From: Sphingomonas cremea
GTDB lineage: Bacteria; Pseudomonadota; Alphaproteobacteria; Sphingomonadales; Sphingomonadaceae
DNA length: 64,000 nucleotides
Direction: 5' to 3'
Assembly: GCF_021502585.1 (NCBI RefSeq)
Contig: NZ_JAKFGM010000002.1
Location: 496,501-560,500, forward strand
Both the position numbers and the translations under genes were made by a program. This document shows, piece after piece, positions 44,383 through 52,586 of this stretch (its first letter is position 1; the number at the start of each line of letters is the position of its first letter). The notes under the pieces were generated by a model. The model saw only the letters and a program-made list of their open reading frames with translations, did not search any database and was not told the DNA's origin.

Positions 44383-44847
44383 TTGGCTCAGGAGATTGAA
44401 CCCGCGTCACCACTGATTGGAGGAGATGCGGGAACCGAGCTTGCTTCCAACCGCACCGCAATGGCGTTCGATCGTACTGCCTTGGCCAGCGATCGAACGT
44501 TGATGGCGATGGTCCGCACCGCACTGGCGCTGATCGGTTTCGGTTTTACGATTTTCACATTCTTCCATACGTTGGCGGAGAAGTATCTCGAATTGCCGGC
44601 CGAGGCGCCGCGGCGCTTTGGAGGGGCTTTAATCATTCTAGGAATCATTCTCCTGTCGCTCGGCATCCTCAATCATCGGCAGGAAGCCCGGGAACGACGG
44701 AGCCGGAGACAAAAGCTGTTCGAAGAGAAGCTCCTCCACCATCCCGAGATCGTCAAAGTATCGGGCACGATGGTCGTTGCCATTCTGCTGCTTCTCGTCG
44801 GGCTAGTCGCGATCTTGCGGATCATCGCCAAGGCTGGTCCACTCTAA
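44383..44847 (+). CDS. DUF202 membrane protein
   Basis: 154 residues. The DUF202 signature is clear: ASDRTLMAMVRTALALIGFG with the repeated Arg-Thr-x-Leu/Ala units, followed by three hydrophobic helices (one at about 50-66, FGGALIILGIILLSLGILNH, and VVAILLLLVGLVAILRII). The function of the family is unknown. The TTG at 44383 is favoured because AAAGG lies 8 nt before it; the upstream GTG at 44374 overlaps that ribosome site. It probably forms a two-gene operon with the symporter-like gene 17 bp downstream. Confidence 0.75.
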   Translation: MAQEIEPASPLIGGDAGTELASNRTAMAFDRTALASDRTLMAMVRTALALIGFGFTIFTFFHTLAEKYLELPAEAPRRFGGALIILGIILLSLGILNHRQEARERRSRRQKLFEEKLLHHPEIVKVSGTMVVAILLLLVGLVAILRIIAKAGPL

Positions 44848-44864
44848 ACTGAGGAGTGCGCGCA

Positions 44865-45737
44865 GTGGACGCTAAGGAGCTGATGCCGATCGTCGCTCAG
44901 GGCGCGCTGTGCTTGATTATCGCGTCGATTGGCTTGCAGGCCCAGCCGCGAGTCGTCCTGGCAGCGATGCGCAATACGAAATTGGTGCTGAAGGGCCTTC
45001 TTGCGGTGAACATTGTCGTACCCGTTATTGCCCTCATCATCTGCTCGATCCTGCCGATTAATCCCTTTGTCAGGGCCGGAATCGTCATCATGGCGGTTTC
45101 CCCGATGGCGCCATTGGTACAGATGAAGATGTGGAAGGGCGGGCTCGATACATCGCATGCGATCGGCCTCTATGTTGCGCTGATCTTGAGCGCGATCCTG
45201 TTCGTGCCGGCTACGCTGGCTTTGCTAAGTGTCCTGTATCCAGGTGAAGTCTCCATATCAGTCGAAGCGGTCGCGAAGATGGTTGCTATCACTACACTTC
45301 TTCCTGTGGCGGTGGGCTTGGCGGTCAGCAACTGGGCGCCCGGATTTGCTCGACGAACTGCCCCGTTTGTCATGATCTTGGGTTTCATCGCAGTCGGATT
45401 GCTGGCGGTGCTGATACTCTATAAGGAAGGCGGTGCCATTCTCGGGCTGATCGGGGACGGGACATTGCTGGCTATCGTCGTGACCGTGGCCGCCGGGCTC
45501 TTGGCGGGACATTGGCTCGGCCGGCCAAATCCCGCAAACAGCGACGCGCTAGCGATGGCGGCAGGTACCCGCCATCCGGGCATTGCCGCACTGATCGTCC
45601 ATGCGAATTTCAACGATCCTCGCGTTATGTTGAGCGTGCTGCTTTTCCTTTTGACGGGAATAGTCATGACCGTGGGGTACCTGGTCTGGCAAACTCGGCG
45701 TCAGCGAAACGGCGAGCATGGCAGCGCGGCTACCTAG
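44865..45737 (+). CDS. Bile-acid:Na+ symporter (BASS)-like membrane carrier
   Basis: 290 residues, nine or ten hydrophobic helices with the BASS fold pattern: GALCLIIASIGLQAQPRVVL, a central helix break MAVSPMAPLVQMKMWKGG, and a C-terminal GTRHPGIAALIVHANF. The family transports organic anions with sodium. The substrate here is unknown. I chose GTG 44865 because GAGGAG (44851-44856) is 8 nt upstream; the frame's first GTG at 44856 lies inside that ribosome site. Confidence 0.75.
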   Translation: MDAKELMPIVAQGALCLIIASIGLQAQPRVVLAAMRNTKLVLKGLLAVNIVVPVIALIICSILPINPFVRAGIVIMAVSPMAPLVQMKMWKGGLDTSHAIGLYVALILSAILFVPATLALLSVLYPGEVSISVEAVAKMVAITTLLPVAVGLAVSNWAPGFARRTAPFVMILGFIAVGLLAVLILYKEGGAILGLIGDGTLLAIVVTVAAGLLAGHWLGRPNPANSDALAMAAGTRHPGIAALIVHANFNDPRVMLSVLLFLLTGIVMTVGYLVWQTRRQRNGEHGSAAT

Positions 45738-45772
45738 CCCGCTAGCGGCCAATCACTCACATTTAAATTGTT

Positions 45773-45788
45773 TCGGGGTTTACCCCGA
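45773..45788 (+). promoter_or_regulatory. Inverted-repeat operator TCGGGG-TTTA-CCCCGA
   Basis: Perfect 6-bp arms, 64 bp before the outer-membrane protein start at 45853. It can be read as CGGG-N6-CCCGAT, in register with the sites at 40598, 44300 and 48604. Confidence 0.6.
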
Positions 45789-45852
45789 TGATGCTGCGGG
45801 CCGCTGTTCACTAACCTCCTTTCAACTTTGGATTCGTCGCAATGGAGGGAGC

Positions 45853-46752
45853 ATGTTTAGGAACCTGGGGCTGGCAATAACGACGGCATTGATATGCACC
45901 TATCCCACTGGCGCTTCGGCGGCCGAGTTAGCGTTCGCGGATGCAAGCTCAACCGAAGCTGCTGGAGCAGTGAACGACTCAACCACTTATGTTGAGGCCG
46001 CCGAAGTTGGCAATTCAGTCGCTGACAGCGTCGCTGCCGCGTCGTTGGCCGCCGCTTCCGCTACCGAGGGGCCAGGAAGCGACTGGGAATTTGAGGTCAC
46101 GCCCTACCTATGGGCGTCCGGCATGAAGGCGGATATCAAAACGCCGCAAGGCGAGGAGGCTCATGTCGACGACTCCTTCTTCGACATCCTCGGCGATCTC
46201 AAATTCGCACTCATGAGTACGTTCGAGGCGCGGCACGGCCGTTTCGTTACGGCCCACGACCTGTTTTACATAAGCTTGGGTAGTTCCGCTGACGGACGCA
46301 TTGGCCCGATACCCGTTGAAGCCGACGTTGACGAAAAGCTTCTCCTGACGACCCATCTTGTGGGATATCGCGTGGTCGACAAAGGGCCGATGTCGCTAGA
46401 TCTCATGGCGGGCGCGCGAATTGTATCGCTAAAGGTGGACGTCAAGCTCAGCGGGCCACTCCAGGAAATCAAAAGAGAGAATTCGGGAACGAAGGTAGGC
46501 CCGATGATCGCTTCACGTTTCCGAACGCCGCTTGGCGGGAAATGGGCAGCCTCGCTTTATGGCGACGTTGGCGGATTTGGCGTGAACGACTTCAACTCGT
46601 GGCAGCTGTGGGGCACGATCCAATATGAAATTAGCGATCGCTGGCGACTTGCCGCAGGTTGGCGGCACTTCTCGGTCCGAAAGGACAAGAATGATTTCGA
46701 AGCGCATGTGAAGCTTGACGGTCCGACCTTCGGAGCGACCTATAGTTTCTAA
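45853..46752 (+). CDS. Outer-membrane beta-barrel protein of unknown function
   Basis: 299 residues. A signal peptide ends near ASAAEL. A low-complexity Ala/Ser/Val/Glu stretch (to residue 75) precedes a barrel of alternating strands: WEFEVTPYLWASGMKADIKT, LKFALMSTFEARHGRFVTAH, SLDLMAGARIVSLKVDVKLS, WRLAAGWRHFSVRKDKNDFE, ending in ATYSF with terminal Phe. The pattern is of small porin-like or OmpA-barrel proteins; the substrate is unknown. The ribosome site GGAGGGA is strong. Confidence 0.7.
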   Translation: MFRNLGLAITTALICTYPTGASAAELAFADASSTEAAGAVNDSTTYVEAAEVGNSVADSVAAASLAAASATEGPGSDWEFEVTPYLWASGMKADIKTPQGEEAHVDDSFFDILGDLKFALMSTFEARHGRFVTAHDLFYISLGSSADGRIGPIPVEADVDEKLLLTTHLVGYRVVDKGPMSLDLMAGARIVSLKVDVKLSGPLQEIKRENSGTKVGPMIASRFRTPLGGKWAASLYGDVGGFGVNDFNSWQLWGTIQYEISDRWRLAAGWRHFSVRKDKNDFEAHVKLDGPTFGATYSF

Positions 46753-46772
46753 GGGTGTGGATGACGGGCCGT

Positions 46773-46790
46773 ATCGGGCTTTTCCCGGAT
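46773..46790 (+). promoter_or_regulatory. Inverted-repeat operator before DUF3313 gene 2
   Basis: ATCGGG-CTTTT-CCCGGAT (spacer 5), 60 bp before the start at 46851, with a -10-like CATAAT at 46812-46817, 25 bp past the CCC arm. Confidence 0.5.
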
Positions 46791-46850
46791 GGGCGTGGCC
46801 GTTAACGCATTCATAATGGGTGCAATAGCCTCGACGAGGAGGATGGGGGC

Positions 46851-47540
46851 ATGCACGGGATCAAGCTCATGCTGGCGGTGCTGGCGCTGACGGCTACGGC
46901 CCCGGCGAGCGCAGCGAAGCTTCCGCCTAGCTGGGATGGCCTGGTCCAAGTCAAGGCCAAGAAGCTTGCGGCGGTTTACCTGCTCCCTAACGCGGACTTC
47001 CGCGCCTATTCCAAGGTCATGCTCGATCCAGCCCAGGTTGCCTTCGAGAAGAATTGGGCGCGCGACTATAATAGTTCGACAATGACGCTTGGCGGGCGGG
47101 TAACGGACAGCGAGGTTCAAAAGGCCATCGCGGATGCCCAGGCGGGACTGAACAAGATCTTCGCGGAAACCTTTGCCAAGCAGGGCTATGTCGTCGCGAC
47201 CGCACCCGGACCCGACGTTGCGCGGGTCACTTTCGGGGTGATTGACCTAGCGGTCACGGCACCTGACGTCGGAATTGGAATGGGCGACACTTTTGCCGTC
47301 GATGCCGGCGAAGCAACTTTTGTAATCGAAGTGAGGGATTCGATAACCAACCAACTACTCGGCCGCGGGCTCGATCGGCGCGCGGCGGGTGACAATGGCC
47401 CCGGATATCTCCGCACTTCGGTCAGTAATCGCGACGACTTCGAGCAGTTATTCGAAACCTGGGCGAACATCGCTGCAAAGGGGCTGATTGAGCTCCGCGC
47501 GTCATCGCCCGTCAATACGGACGGGATTCGCAAGCAATAG
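46851..47540 (+). CDS. DUF3313-like exported protein 2
   Basis: 229 residues with a signal peptide (MHGIKLMLAVLALTATAPAS). The mature part carries WDGLVQVKAKKLAAVYLLPN, DFRAYSKVMLDPAQVAFEKN and FVIEVRDSITNQLLGRGLDR, consistent with DUF3313 and distantly like the protein at 40714. It is probably periplasmic with unknown function. GAGGAGGATGGGG before the ATG is a strong ribosome site. It is convergent with the FGE gene across a long hairpin. Confidence 0.7.
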   Translation: MHGIKLMLAVLALTATAPASAAKLPPSWDGLVQVKAKKLAAVYLLPNADFRAYSKVMLDPAQVAFEKNWARDYNSSTMTLGGRVTDSEVQKAIADAQAGLNKIFAETFAKQGYVVATAPGPDVARVTFGVIDLAVTAPDVGIGMGDTFAVDAGEATFVIEVRDSITNQLLGRGLDRRAAGDNGPGYLRTSVSNRDDFEQLFETWANIAAKGLIELRASSPVNTDGIRKQ

Positions 47541-47554
47541 GCGAAACCCATCCG

Positions 47555-47608
47555 AGCCCCCGCACCGGAGCTGTCCCCTCCCCACCCGCAGCTTCGGTGA
47601 CGGGGGCT
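47555..47608. terminator. Long hairpin between convergent genes
   Basis: Outer arms AGCCCCCG (47555-47562) and CGGGGGCT (47601-47608) pair perfectly, and inner arms CACCGGAGCTG and CAGCTTCGGTG continue the stem with small bulges. It overlaps the stop of the FGE gene. No clear T-run follows on either strand, so its role as terminator is uncertain. Confidence 0.45.
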
Positions 47609-48566
47609 AGTCGTTTCGAACGCAGCGGAAGCCGATATGACTGGCGGAGGAGTCGATCGGCTGCGGATGGCGTGCCGCAGGGCGGTATCGGCGGCAATAA
47701 CTTGGCGCGCACAGGTGGGAGCCGCCCTTCAACGTCTTGCGCGGAATGGCTATCGCATCGCATCGGTCGTGGCTGTCGGACCGTGGTCCGCCGCGTGGAT
47801 TGATCGGGATACAGCACGGCTTGTCCTTCGCCGCGGGATGGCGGGCGCGGAACCAGTCGTCGGTCCATTCCCATACGTTGCCGATCATGTCGAAAAGCCC
47901 GAACGCGTTGGCGGGATAATTGCCGACCGGTGAGGTTCGTTCATAGCCGTCGGTCAGGAGGTTCTGCCATGGGAACTCGCCCTGCCAGACGTTGGCCATC
48001 TGACGCCCCTTGGGCTCCAACTCATCGCCCCAGGCGAATTCATGGTCGTCCATGCCCGCCCAGGCCGCATATTCCCACTGTGCCTCGGTCGGCAGGCTCT
48101 TGCCGATCCATTTGGCATAGGCGTCGGCATCGCCGTGGGTAACGTGGACCACCGGGTGGTCCATCAAATCGGCGATACCGCTATCGGGCCCGAGAGGATG
48201 TCGCCAATCAGCGCCGAAGCAGAACGTCCACCACTGGGACCAGTCCGTCGTGTCGACCGGGAATTCGGTCGGCACAAACAGCAGCGATCCCGGCTTCAGC
48301 ATTTCAGGAAGCGCACCGGGATAGTCCTCCGCAGCGGGTGCAATCTCCGCCGTTGTGACATGTCCCGTCGCTTCAACGAATGCAGCGAACTGCCGATTGG
48401 TGACCAGCGTTCGATCGATCGAAAAGCCGTCGACCCGAACCGGATGCCGCGGCGCCTCTTCCGGATAGTGGCGATCCGATCCCATGTGGAACAGTCCACC
48501 CTCGATCCGGACCATATCATCGCCTGACTCGACGTCGGTCGGGTGCGTGGAGGATTGGGTGAACAT
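47607..48566 (-). CDS. Formylglycine-generating enzyme (FGE/SUMF1) family protein
   Basis: 319 residues, full FGE-sulfatase domain: VRIEGGLFHMGSDRHYPEEA near 19, LPTEAQWEYAAWAG near 160, GNVWEWTDDWF near 222. The active-site stretch GGSHLCAPSYCRRYR has two cysteines spaced as the catalytic pair of true FGEs (Cys-x4-Cys). This suggests it converts a sulfatase Cys to formylglycine rather than being an ergothioneine-type relative. No sulfatase gene is in the window. The first ATG (48566) has no clear ribosome site; a downstream Met at 48515 is possible. Confidence 0.85.
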   Translation of the reverse strand: MFTQSSTHPTDVESGDDMVRIEGGLFHMGSDRHYPEEAPRHPVRVDGFSIDRTLVTNRQFAAFVEATGHVTTAEIAPAAEDYPGALPEMLKPGSLLFVPTEFPVDTTDWSQWWTFCFGADWRHPLGPDSGIADLMDHPVVHVTHGDADAYAKWIGKSLPTEAQWEYAAWAGMDDHEFAWGDELEPKGRQMANVWQGEFPWQNLLTDGYERTSPVGNYPANAFGLFDMIGNVWEWTDDWFRARHPAAKDKPCCIPINPRGGPRSDSHDRCDAIAIPRKTLKGGSHLCAPSYCRRYRPAARHPQPIDSSASHIGFRCVRND

Positions 48567-48603
48567 GGCGGAGCATCATCGTACAACCGGGTGCCAAGGG
48601 TAT

Positions 48604-48619
48604 AGGGAAAATTCCCGAT
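48604..48619. promoter_or_regulatory. Inverted-repeat operator between FGE and DUF2092 copy 2
   Basis: AGGG-AAAATT-CCCGAT, 37 bp upstream of the FGE start on one side and 174 bp before DUF2092 copy 2 on the other. On the minus strand a -10-like TACGAT (48583-48578) lies 21 bp past the CCC arm. A weaker relative, CGGG-ATTAG-CCTGAT, is at 48706-48720, nearer to the DUF2092 gene. Confidence 0.55.
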
Positions 48620-48793
48620 CATCCGGCCCAACCACTCACACGGTCCAAGGATTCCAATAGGAACGGGTTGCAGGCTGCACCTCCGTATAGTTCCCATCCG
48701 GCCTACGGGATTAGCCTGATAAAAGCGGTGAAATTGAGGTGCTAGGCAAAACCCAGCCCAACATGATTTCGCGCCTGTCATGGAGAATGACGC

Positions 48794-49603
48794 ATGACCA
48801 GTCTCCGTCCCCGAATTTATATCCTGGGAATCATCCTTTGTATTGGAACGGCGCCACTCAACGCGGCTCCACCCAAATCCGGAACAACCATGCCCAAGTC
48901 GGCCGCTCCCAAAATTGTCACGAAGGGCATTGTCGACCCTGACTCGGTGGCGGCGCTGAAGCGAATGAGCGCTTATCTAACGTCGCTCAATACGGCGGCA
49001 ATTACGTCCGAAGGCAGCCTGGACGTTGTCACCGATGACGGGCAGCGGATCCAGCTCGACGGCGTAACCAAATATAAGCTCCGCAAGCCGAACGGCTTCG
49101 TTATCGACTATGTCAGCGACGCGAAGAGCCGCCAGTTCATTTATGACGGCAAGCAATTCACGGTCTACGCGCCGAAACTGGACTTTTACGCGACGGTTCC
49201 AGCTCCTCCCACCAACCGGGAGGTGCTCGATACCATCTACAAGCGATTTGGCATCGCCCTGCCGCTTGAAGACCTGTTCCGATGGAACGATCCAAATGGC
49301 GTTCGTGTCGACTCGCTCAAGTCCGGCTACCTTGCCGGCACCGCAACGCTCGATGGCGTTGAAACCGATCATTACGCCTTTCGCGAAGCGGAAGTTGATT
49401 GGGAAATCTGGATCGACAAGGGCGATCGCCCGCTTCCGCGCAAGGTCGTAATTGTCGATCGGACCGATCCGGCCAATCCAACCTTTATCGCGCGCCTAAA
49501 CTGGACCGTGAACCCGGCCTTCACCGACAGCGATTTTGCCTTCACTCCCGATAAGGATGCGAAGCGAATTGAACTGGCGGTCTATGAGGAATCAGGAGAG
49601 TAA
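48794..49603 (+). CDS. DUF2092 exported protein, copy 2
   Basis: 269 residues, clearly homologous along its whole length to the protein at 32941-33759: ITSEGSLDVVTDDGQRIQLD, RQFIYDGKQFTVYAPKLDFY, TNREVLDTIYKRFGIALPLE and DWEIWIDKGDRPLPRKVVIV all recur. It has a signal peptide (LRPRIYILGIILCIGTAPLN). It is probably periplasmic, with a LolA/LppX-like fold by family. The next gene starts 1 bp later, as in copy 1. Confidence 0.8.
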   Translation: MTSLRPRIYILGIILCIGTAPLNAAPPKSGTTMPKSAAPKIVTKGIVDPDSVAALKRMSAYLTSLNTAAITSEGSLDVVTDDGQRIQLDGVTKYKLRKPNGFVIDYVSDAKSRQFIYDGKQFTVYAPKLDFYATVPAPPTNREVLDTIYKRFGIALPLEDLFRWNDPNGVRVDSLKSGYLAGTATLDGVETDHYAFREAEVDWEIWIDKGDRPLPRKVVIVDRTDPANPTFIARLNWTVNPAFTDSDFAFTPDKDAKRIELAVYEESGE

Positions 49604-49604
49604 A

Positions 49605-50270
49605 ATGCGCAGCACGGTTTCCCGCGTCGCAGCGATCGGCGCATTTGCAAGTCTTCTCGCCTTCACCGCTGCTCAAGTCGACGCTCGTGGCGGCGGCGGC
49701 CGCGGCGGATCGACCAGCATGGGTCGTGGCGGTGGTGGTGGCGGCGGCTTCAACCGAGGCGGTGGCGGAGGAGGCGGTGGAGGCTTCAATCGAGGCGGCG
49801 GCGGCGGCGGCGGCATGAATGCCGGCGGTTTCAGCCGCGGCGGGAACTATAGCAGCGCTGGCGCCGGGAATCGCGGAAATGTCAACGCCGGCAACGTCAA
49901 TCGGGGCAACGTTAACACCGGGAACATCAATCGCGGAAACGTCAACACCGGCAACATCAACACCGGCAATATTAACCGGGGAAACATCAACACCGGAAAC
50001 ATCAACACCGGCAACGTCAACGTCAACGTCGACAACAATTATGGCTGCTGTCACGGCGGCTGGAACGACTATCCAGTCGGTGCAGGTCTCGCTGTTGGCG
50101 CGGTTGCCGGCATGACGGCCGCGGCTATCGGTTCGCGCTACTATGCGCTTCCCCCGGCCTGCTCACCCTATCCCTATAGCGGTTTCACCTATTACTCATG
50201 TGGCGGGGCATATTACAAACCCACCTATCAGGGCGATACGGTGGTCTATGTCGTTGTGGACAAGCCCTGA
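49605..50270 (+). CDS. Exported glycine-rich repeat protein, copy 2
   Basis: 221 residues. A signal peptide (MRSTVSRVAAIGAFASLLAF, similar to copy 1) is followed by Gly-rich GGGGFNRGG units. About 55 residues of Gly-Asn-Val/Ile-Asn-Thr/Arg pentapeptides come next (residues about 90-145), then the shared C-terminal domain (YPVGAGLAVGAVAGMTAAAI, then CSPYPYSGFTYYSCGGAYYK). The Asn-rich pentapeptides could form a regular beta-helix or polyglycine-type surface; this is inference. It is cotranscribed with DUF2092 copy 2. Confidence 0.75.
   Translation: MRSTVSRVAAIGAFASLLAFTAAQVDARGGGGRGGSTSMGRGGGGGGGFNRGGGGGGGGGFNRGGGGGGGMNAGGFSRGGNYSSAGAGNRGNVNAGNVNRGNVNTGNINRGNVNTGNINTGNINRGNINTGNINTGNVNVNVDNNYGCCHGGWNDYPVGAGLAVGAVAGMTAAAIGSRYYALPPACSPYPYSGFTYYSCGGAYYKPTYQGDTVVYVVVDKP
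49873..50030 (+). repeat. Coding tandem repeat (GN[IV]N[TR] pentapeptides)
   Basis: 15-bp units of the type GGCAACATCAACACC / GGAAACGTCAATCGC repeated about ten times, in frame with the glycine-rich protein. The copy at 31887 has only about three such units (complement around 32150-32215), so the two paralogues differ mainly in which repeat expanded. Confidence 0.8.
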
Positions 50271-50285
50271 GCTGCCGGATCACAT

Positions 50286-52586
50286 TCAGGCCCTGAGCTC
50301 GGCGGCCTTCATTTCCGCTTCGCGCTGCATGGTGCGGACTAGTTGGGCCATCCCGCCGAGATATTGGGGAGGGACCCACTGGTCGCGATAGTCGGCGGCC
50401 GCCGCGGCGCGCAGCGTCCACATCGGGTCGATCAAATGCGGCCGGGCCAGCGCCACCAGATCGGCTCGGCCGGCGGTAAGGATTGCGTTGGCTTGGTCGG
50501 GGTCGGTGATGTTGCCGACCGCCATGGTAGCGAGCTTTGCCTCGTTTCGAATCTTGTCCGAAAAAGGCGTCTGGAACAGGCGCCCGTAAACCGGCTGTGC
50601 ATCGGCCCAGGTCTGGCCGGCCGAGACGTCAATCAAGTCGGCGCCGGCTTCCGCGAACGCTTCGGCGACGAGCACCGCTTCATCAGGGGTAACCCCCTCC
50701 CGGCCGGCCCAATCGTTGGCTGAAATACGAACTGACATCGGCTTGTCCGCCGGCCAAGCCTCGCGCATCGCCGCGAACACTTCGAGCGGAAAGCGAAGCC
50801 GGTTCGCCAAGCTGCCGCCATATTCGTCAGTGCGCCTGTTCTGAAGCGGGGTAATGAAGCCCGACAACAGATAGCCGTGTGCCGCGTGTAATTCGACCAT
50901 GTCGAAGCCGGCTTGCTGCCCCATACGCACGGCGGCAACGAATTGATCGCGAACATTGTCCATGTCGGAGCGGGTCATCGGACGCGGTTGCTGGTTGGCC
51001 GGCGCCCAGGGAACGTCAGAGGCTGCAATCAATGGCCAATTGCCTTCGTTCAGCGGCGCATCGGCTACTTCCCATCCGAGCTGGGTCGAACCCTTGCTGC
51101 CCGAATGCCCAAGCTGGAGGCAGATCTTGGCCTTGCTGTTGGAGTGAACGAATTCGGTGATCCGTCGCCAGGCCGTAACATGGTCCTCTTTCCACATGCC
51201 AGTGCATCCGGGGGTGATCCGTCCCGAGGGCGAGACGCAGGTCATTTCAGTGAAAAGCAGGCCCGCACCGCCCTGAGCCCTCGCACCGAGATGAACAAGA
51301 TGGAAGTCGTTGGGCATTCCGTCGGTCGCCGAATACATTGCCATCGGGGAGACGACGATGCGATTCTCAAGCATCATCTCACGCAGCTTGAACGGCGCGA
51401 ACATTGGCCAAGCATTCTTGGCCTTTCCGGTTGCCCGCTCCCAAAAGGTCCGCTCCGTCCCCTCCAACCAATTGCGATCGCGGAGGCGAAGGTTTTCATG
51501 GCTGATGCGCTGGGAACGGGTCATCAGCGAATAGGCGAACTGCCAGGGCTCGAAGTCCAAATAGCGCTCTACGGTTTCGAACCATTCAGTTGAGTTACGT
51601 GCGCTATTCTGAAGCTTCAGCACCTCAAGGTTTCGCTCAGCCTGATATTCAGCGAGCGCTTCCATGCGGTCGAGGCCGGGACGGTTAAGAACCTCGGCCA
51701 GCTTGATTGCATCTTCAAGCGCAAGCTTGGTACCCGAACCAATCGAGAAATGGGCAGTATGAGCGGCATCGCCCAGCAGGATGATCTTGTCATGATGCCA
51801 GCGCTCGCAAATGATCCGGCGAAACTTCAGCCAAGCTGCGGAACCGCGTAGATGCGCAGCGTTGCTAAGTAACGGCTGGCCATCGAGGTATTTGGCGAAG
51901 ATCCTTTCACAAGTTGCGATCGCCTCGGCCTGATCCATCCGATCGAACCCCAGGCCGGTCCAAGTGCTTTCCGAACATTCAATGATGAAGGTCGAACAGT
52001 CGTCGGCGAAGCGATAGGCGTGGGCCCAGATCCAGCCGGCCTCTGTCTTCTCGAAGGCGAAGGTGAAGGCGTCGAATGTCTTCGGCGTTCCAAGCCAGAC
52101 AAAGCGATTGGCGCGTTCCTGAATGTCTACGCCGAGACGCTCGGCATAGGCTTCTCGGAACCGGCTGTTGATTCCATCCGCGGCAATAACCAGGTCCCAG
52201 TCTCGCCAGCTAGTGAGGTCCGGATCGCATTCCGTTTCATAGTGGATGTTGACGCCCAGATCGCAGGCTCGGCCCGCCAAAATCTCCAGCAAGCGTTTGC
52301 GGCCGATGCCGATGAAACCATGGCCCGACGAGCGGACGCAGGTCCCATGGATGTGAACGTCGATATCATCCCAATGCGCAAATTCGTCTGCAATAATTTG
52401 GCCGGACACCGGATCATTGGCCATTAAGTTTTCGACTGTCTGGTCGGAAAAGACGACGCCCCAGCCGAAGGTGACCCCCGCGGCATTTCGCTCGAACACA
52501 TGCACTTCGTGACGGGGATCGCGAAGCTTCATCGAAATGGCGAAGTAAAGGCCGGCTGGGCCTCCGCCGATGCAGGCAATTTTCAA
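50286..52586 (-). CDS. Bifunctional salicylyl-CoA 5-hydroxylase / flavin oxidoreductase fusion
   Basis: 766 residues. Residues 1-375 are an FAD monooxygenase: [20 protein letters not shown] (dinucleotide fold) at the start, [11 protein letters not shown], and [20 protein letters not shown]. Residues about 400-766 are an Old-Yellow-Enzyme-type NADH:flavin oxidoreductase ([32 protein letters not shown]). This architecture is typical of salicylyl-CoA 5-hydroxylase feeding gentisate-type degradation. I chose TTG 52586 because GGGAGGG lies 6-7 nt before it and MKIACIGGG matches family starts; an ATG at 52613 is the alternative. No other aromatic-degradation genes adjoin it. Confidence 0.85.
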   Translation of the reverse strand: MKIACIGGGPAGLYFAISMKLRDPRHEVHVFERNAAGVTFGWGVVFSDQTVENLMANDPVSGQIIADEFAHWDDIDVHIHGTCVRSSGHGFIGIGRKRLLEILAGRACDLGVNIHYETECDPDLTSWRDWDLVIAADGINSRFREAYAERLGVDIQERANRFVWLGTPKTFDAFTFAFEKTEAGWIWAHAYRFADDCSTFIIECSESTWTGLGFDRMDQAEAIATCERIFAKYLDGQPLLSNAAHLRGSAAWLKFRRIICERWHHDKIILLGDAAHTAHFSIGSGTKLALEDAIKLAEVLNRPGLDRMEALAEYQAERNLEVLKLQNSARNSTEWFETVERYLDFEPWQFAYSLMTRSQRISHENLRLRDRNWLEGTERTFWERATGKAKNAWPMFAPFKLREMMLENRIVVSPMAMYSATDGMPNDFHLVHLGARAQGGAGLLFTEMTCVSPSGRITPGCTGMWKEDHVTAWRRITEFVHSNSKAKICLQLGHSGSKGSTQLGWEVADAPLNEGNWPLIAASDVPWAPANQQPRPMTRSDMDNVRDQFVAAVRMGQQAGFDMVELHAAHGYLLSGFITPLQNRRTDEYGGSLANRLRFPLEVFAAMREAWPADKPMSVRISANDWAGREGVTPDEAVLVAEAFAEAGADLIDVSAGQTWADAQPVYGRLFQTPFSDKIRNEAKLATMAVGNITDPDQANAILTAGRADLVALARPHLIDPMWTLRAAAAADYRDQWVPPQYLGGMAQLVRTMQREAEMKAAELRA

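Noticed and set aside
48661-48700. EcfG-type general-stress promoter (GGAAC ... CGTT)
   Set aside because: GGAAC motifs at 31755, 44293 and 48660 lack a CGTT at the required 16-17 bp distance.
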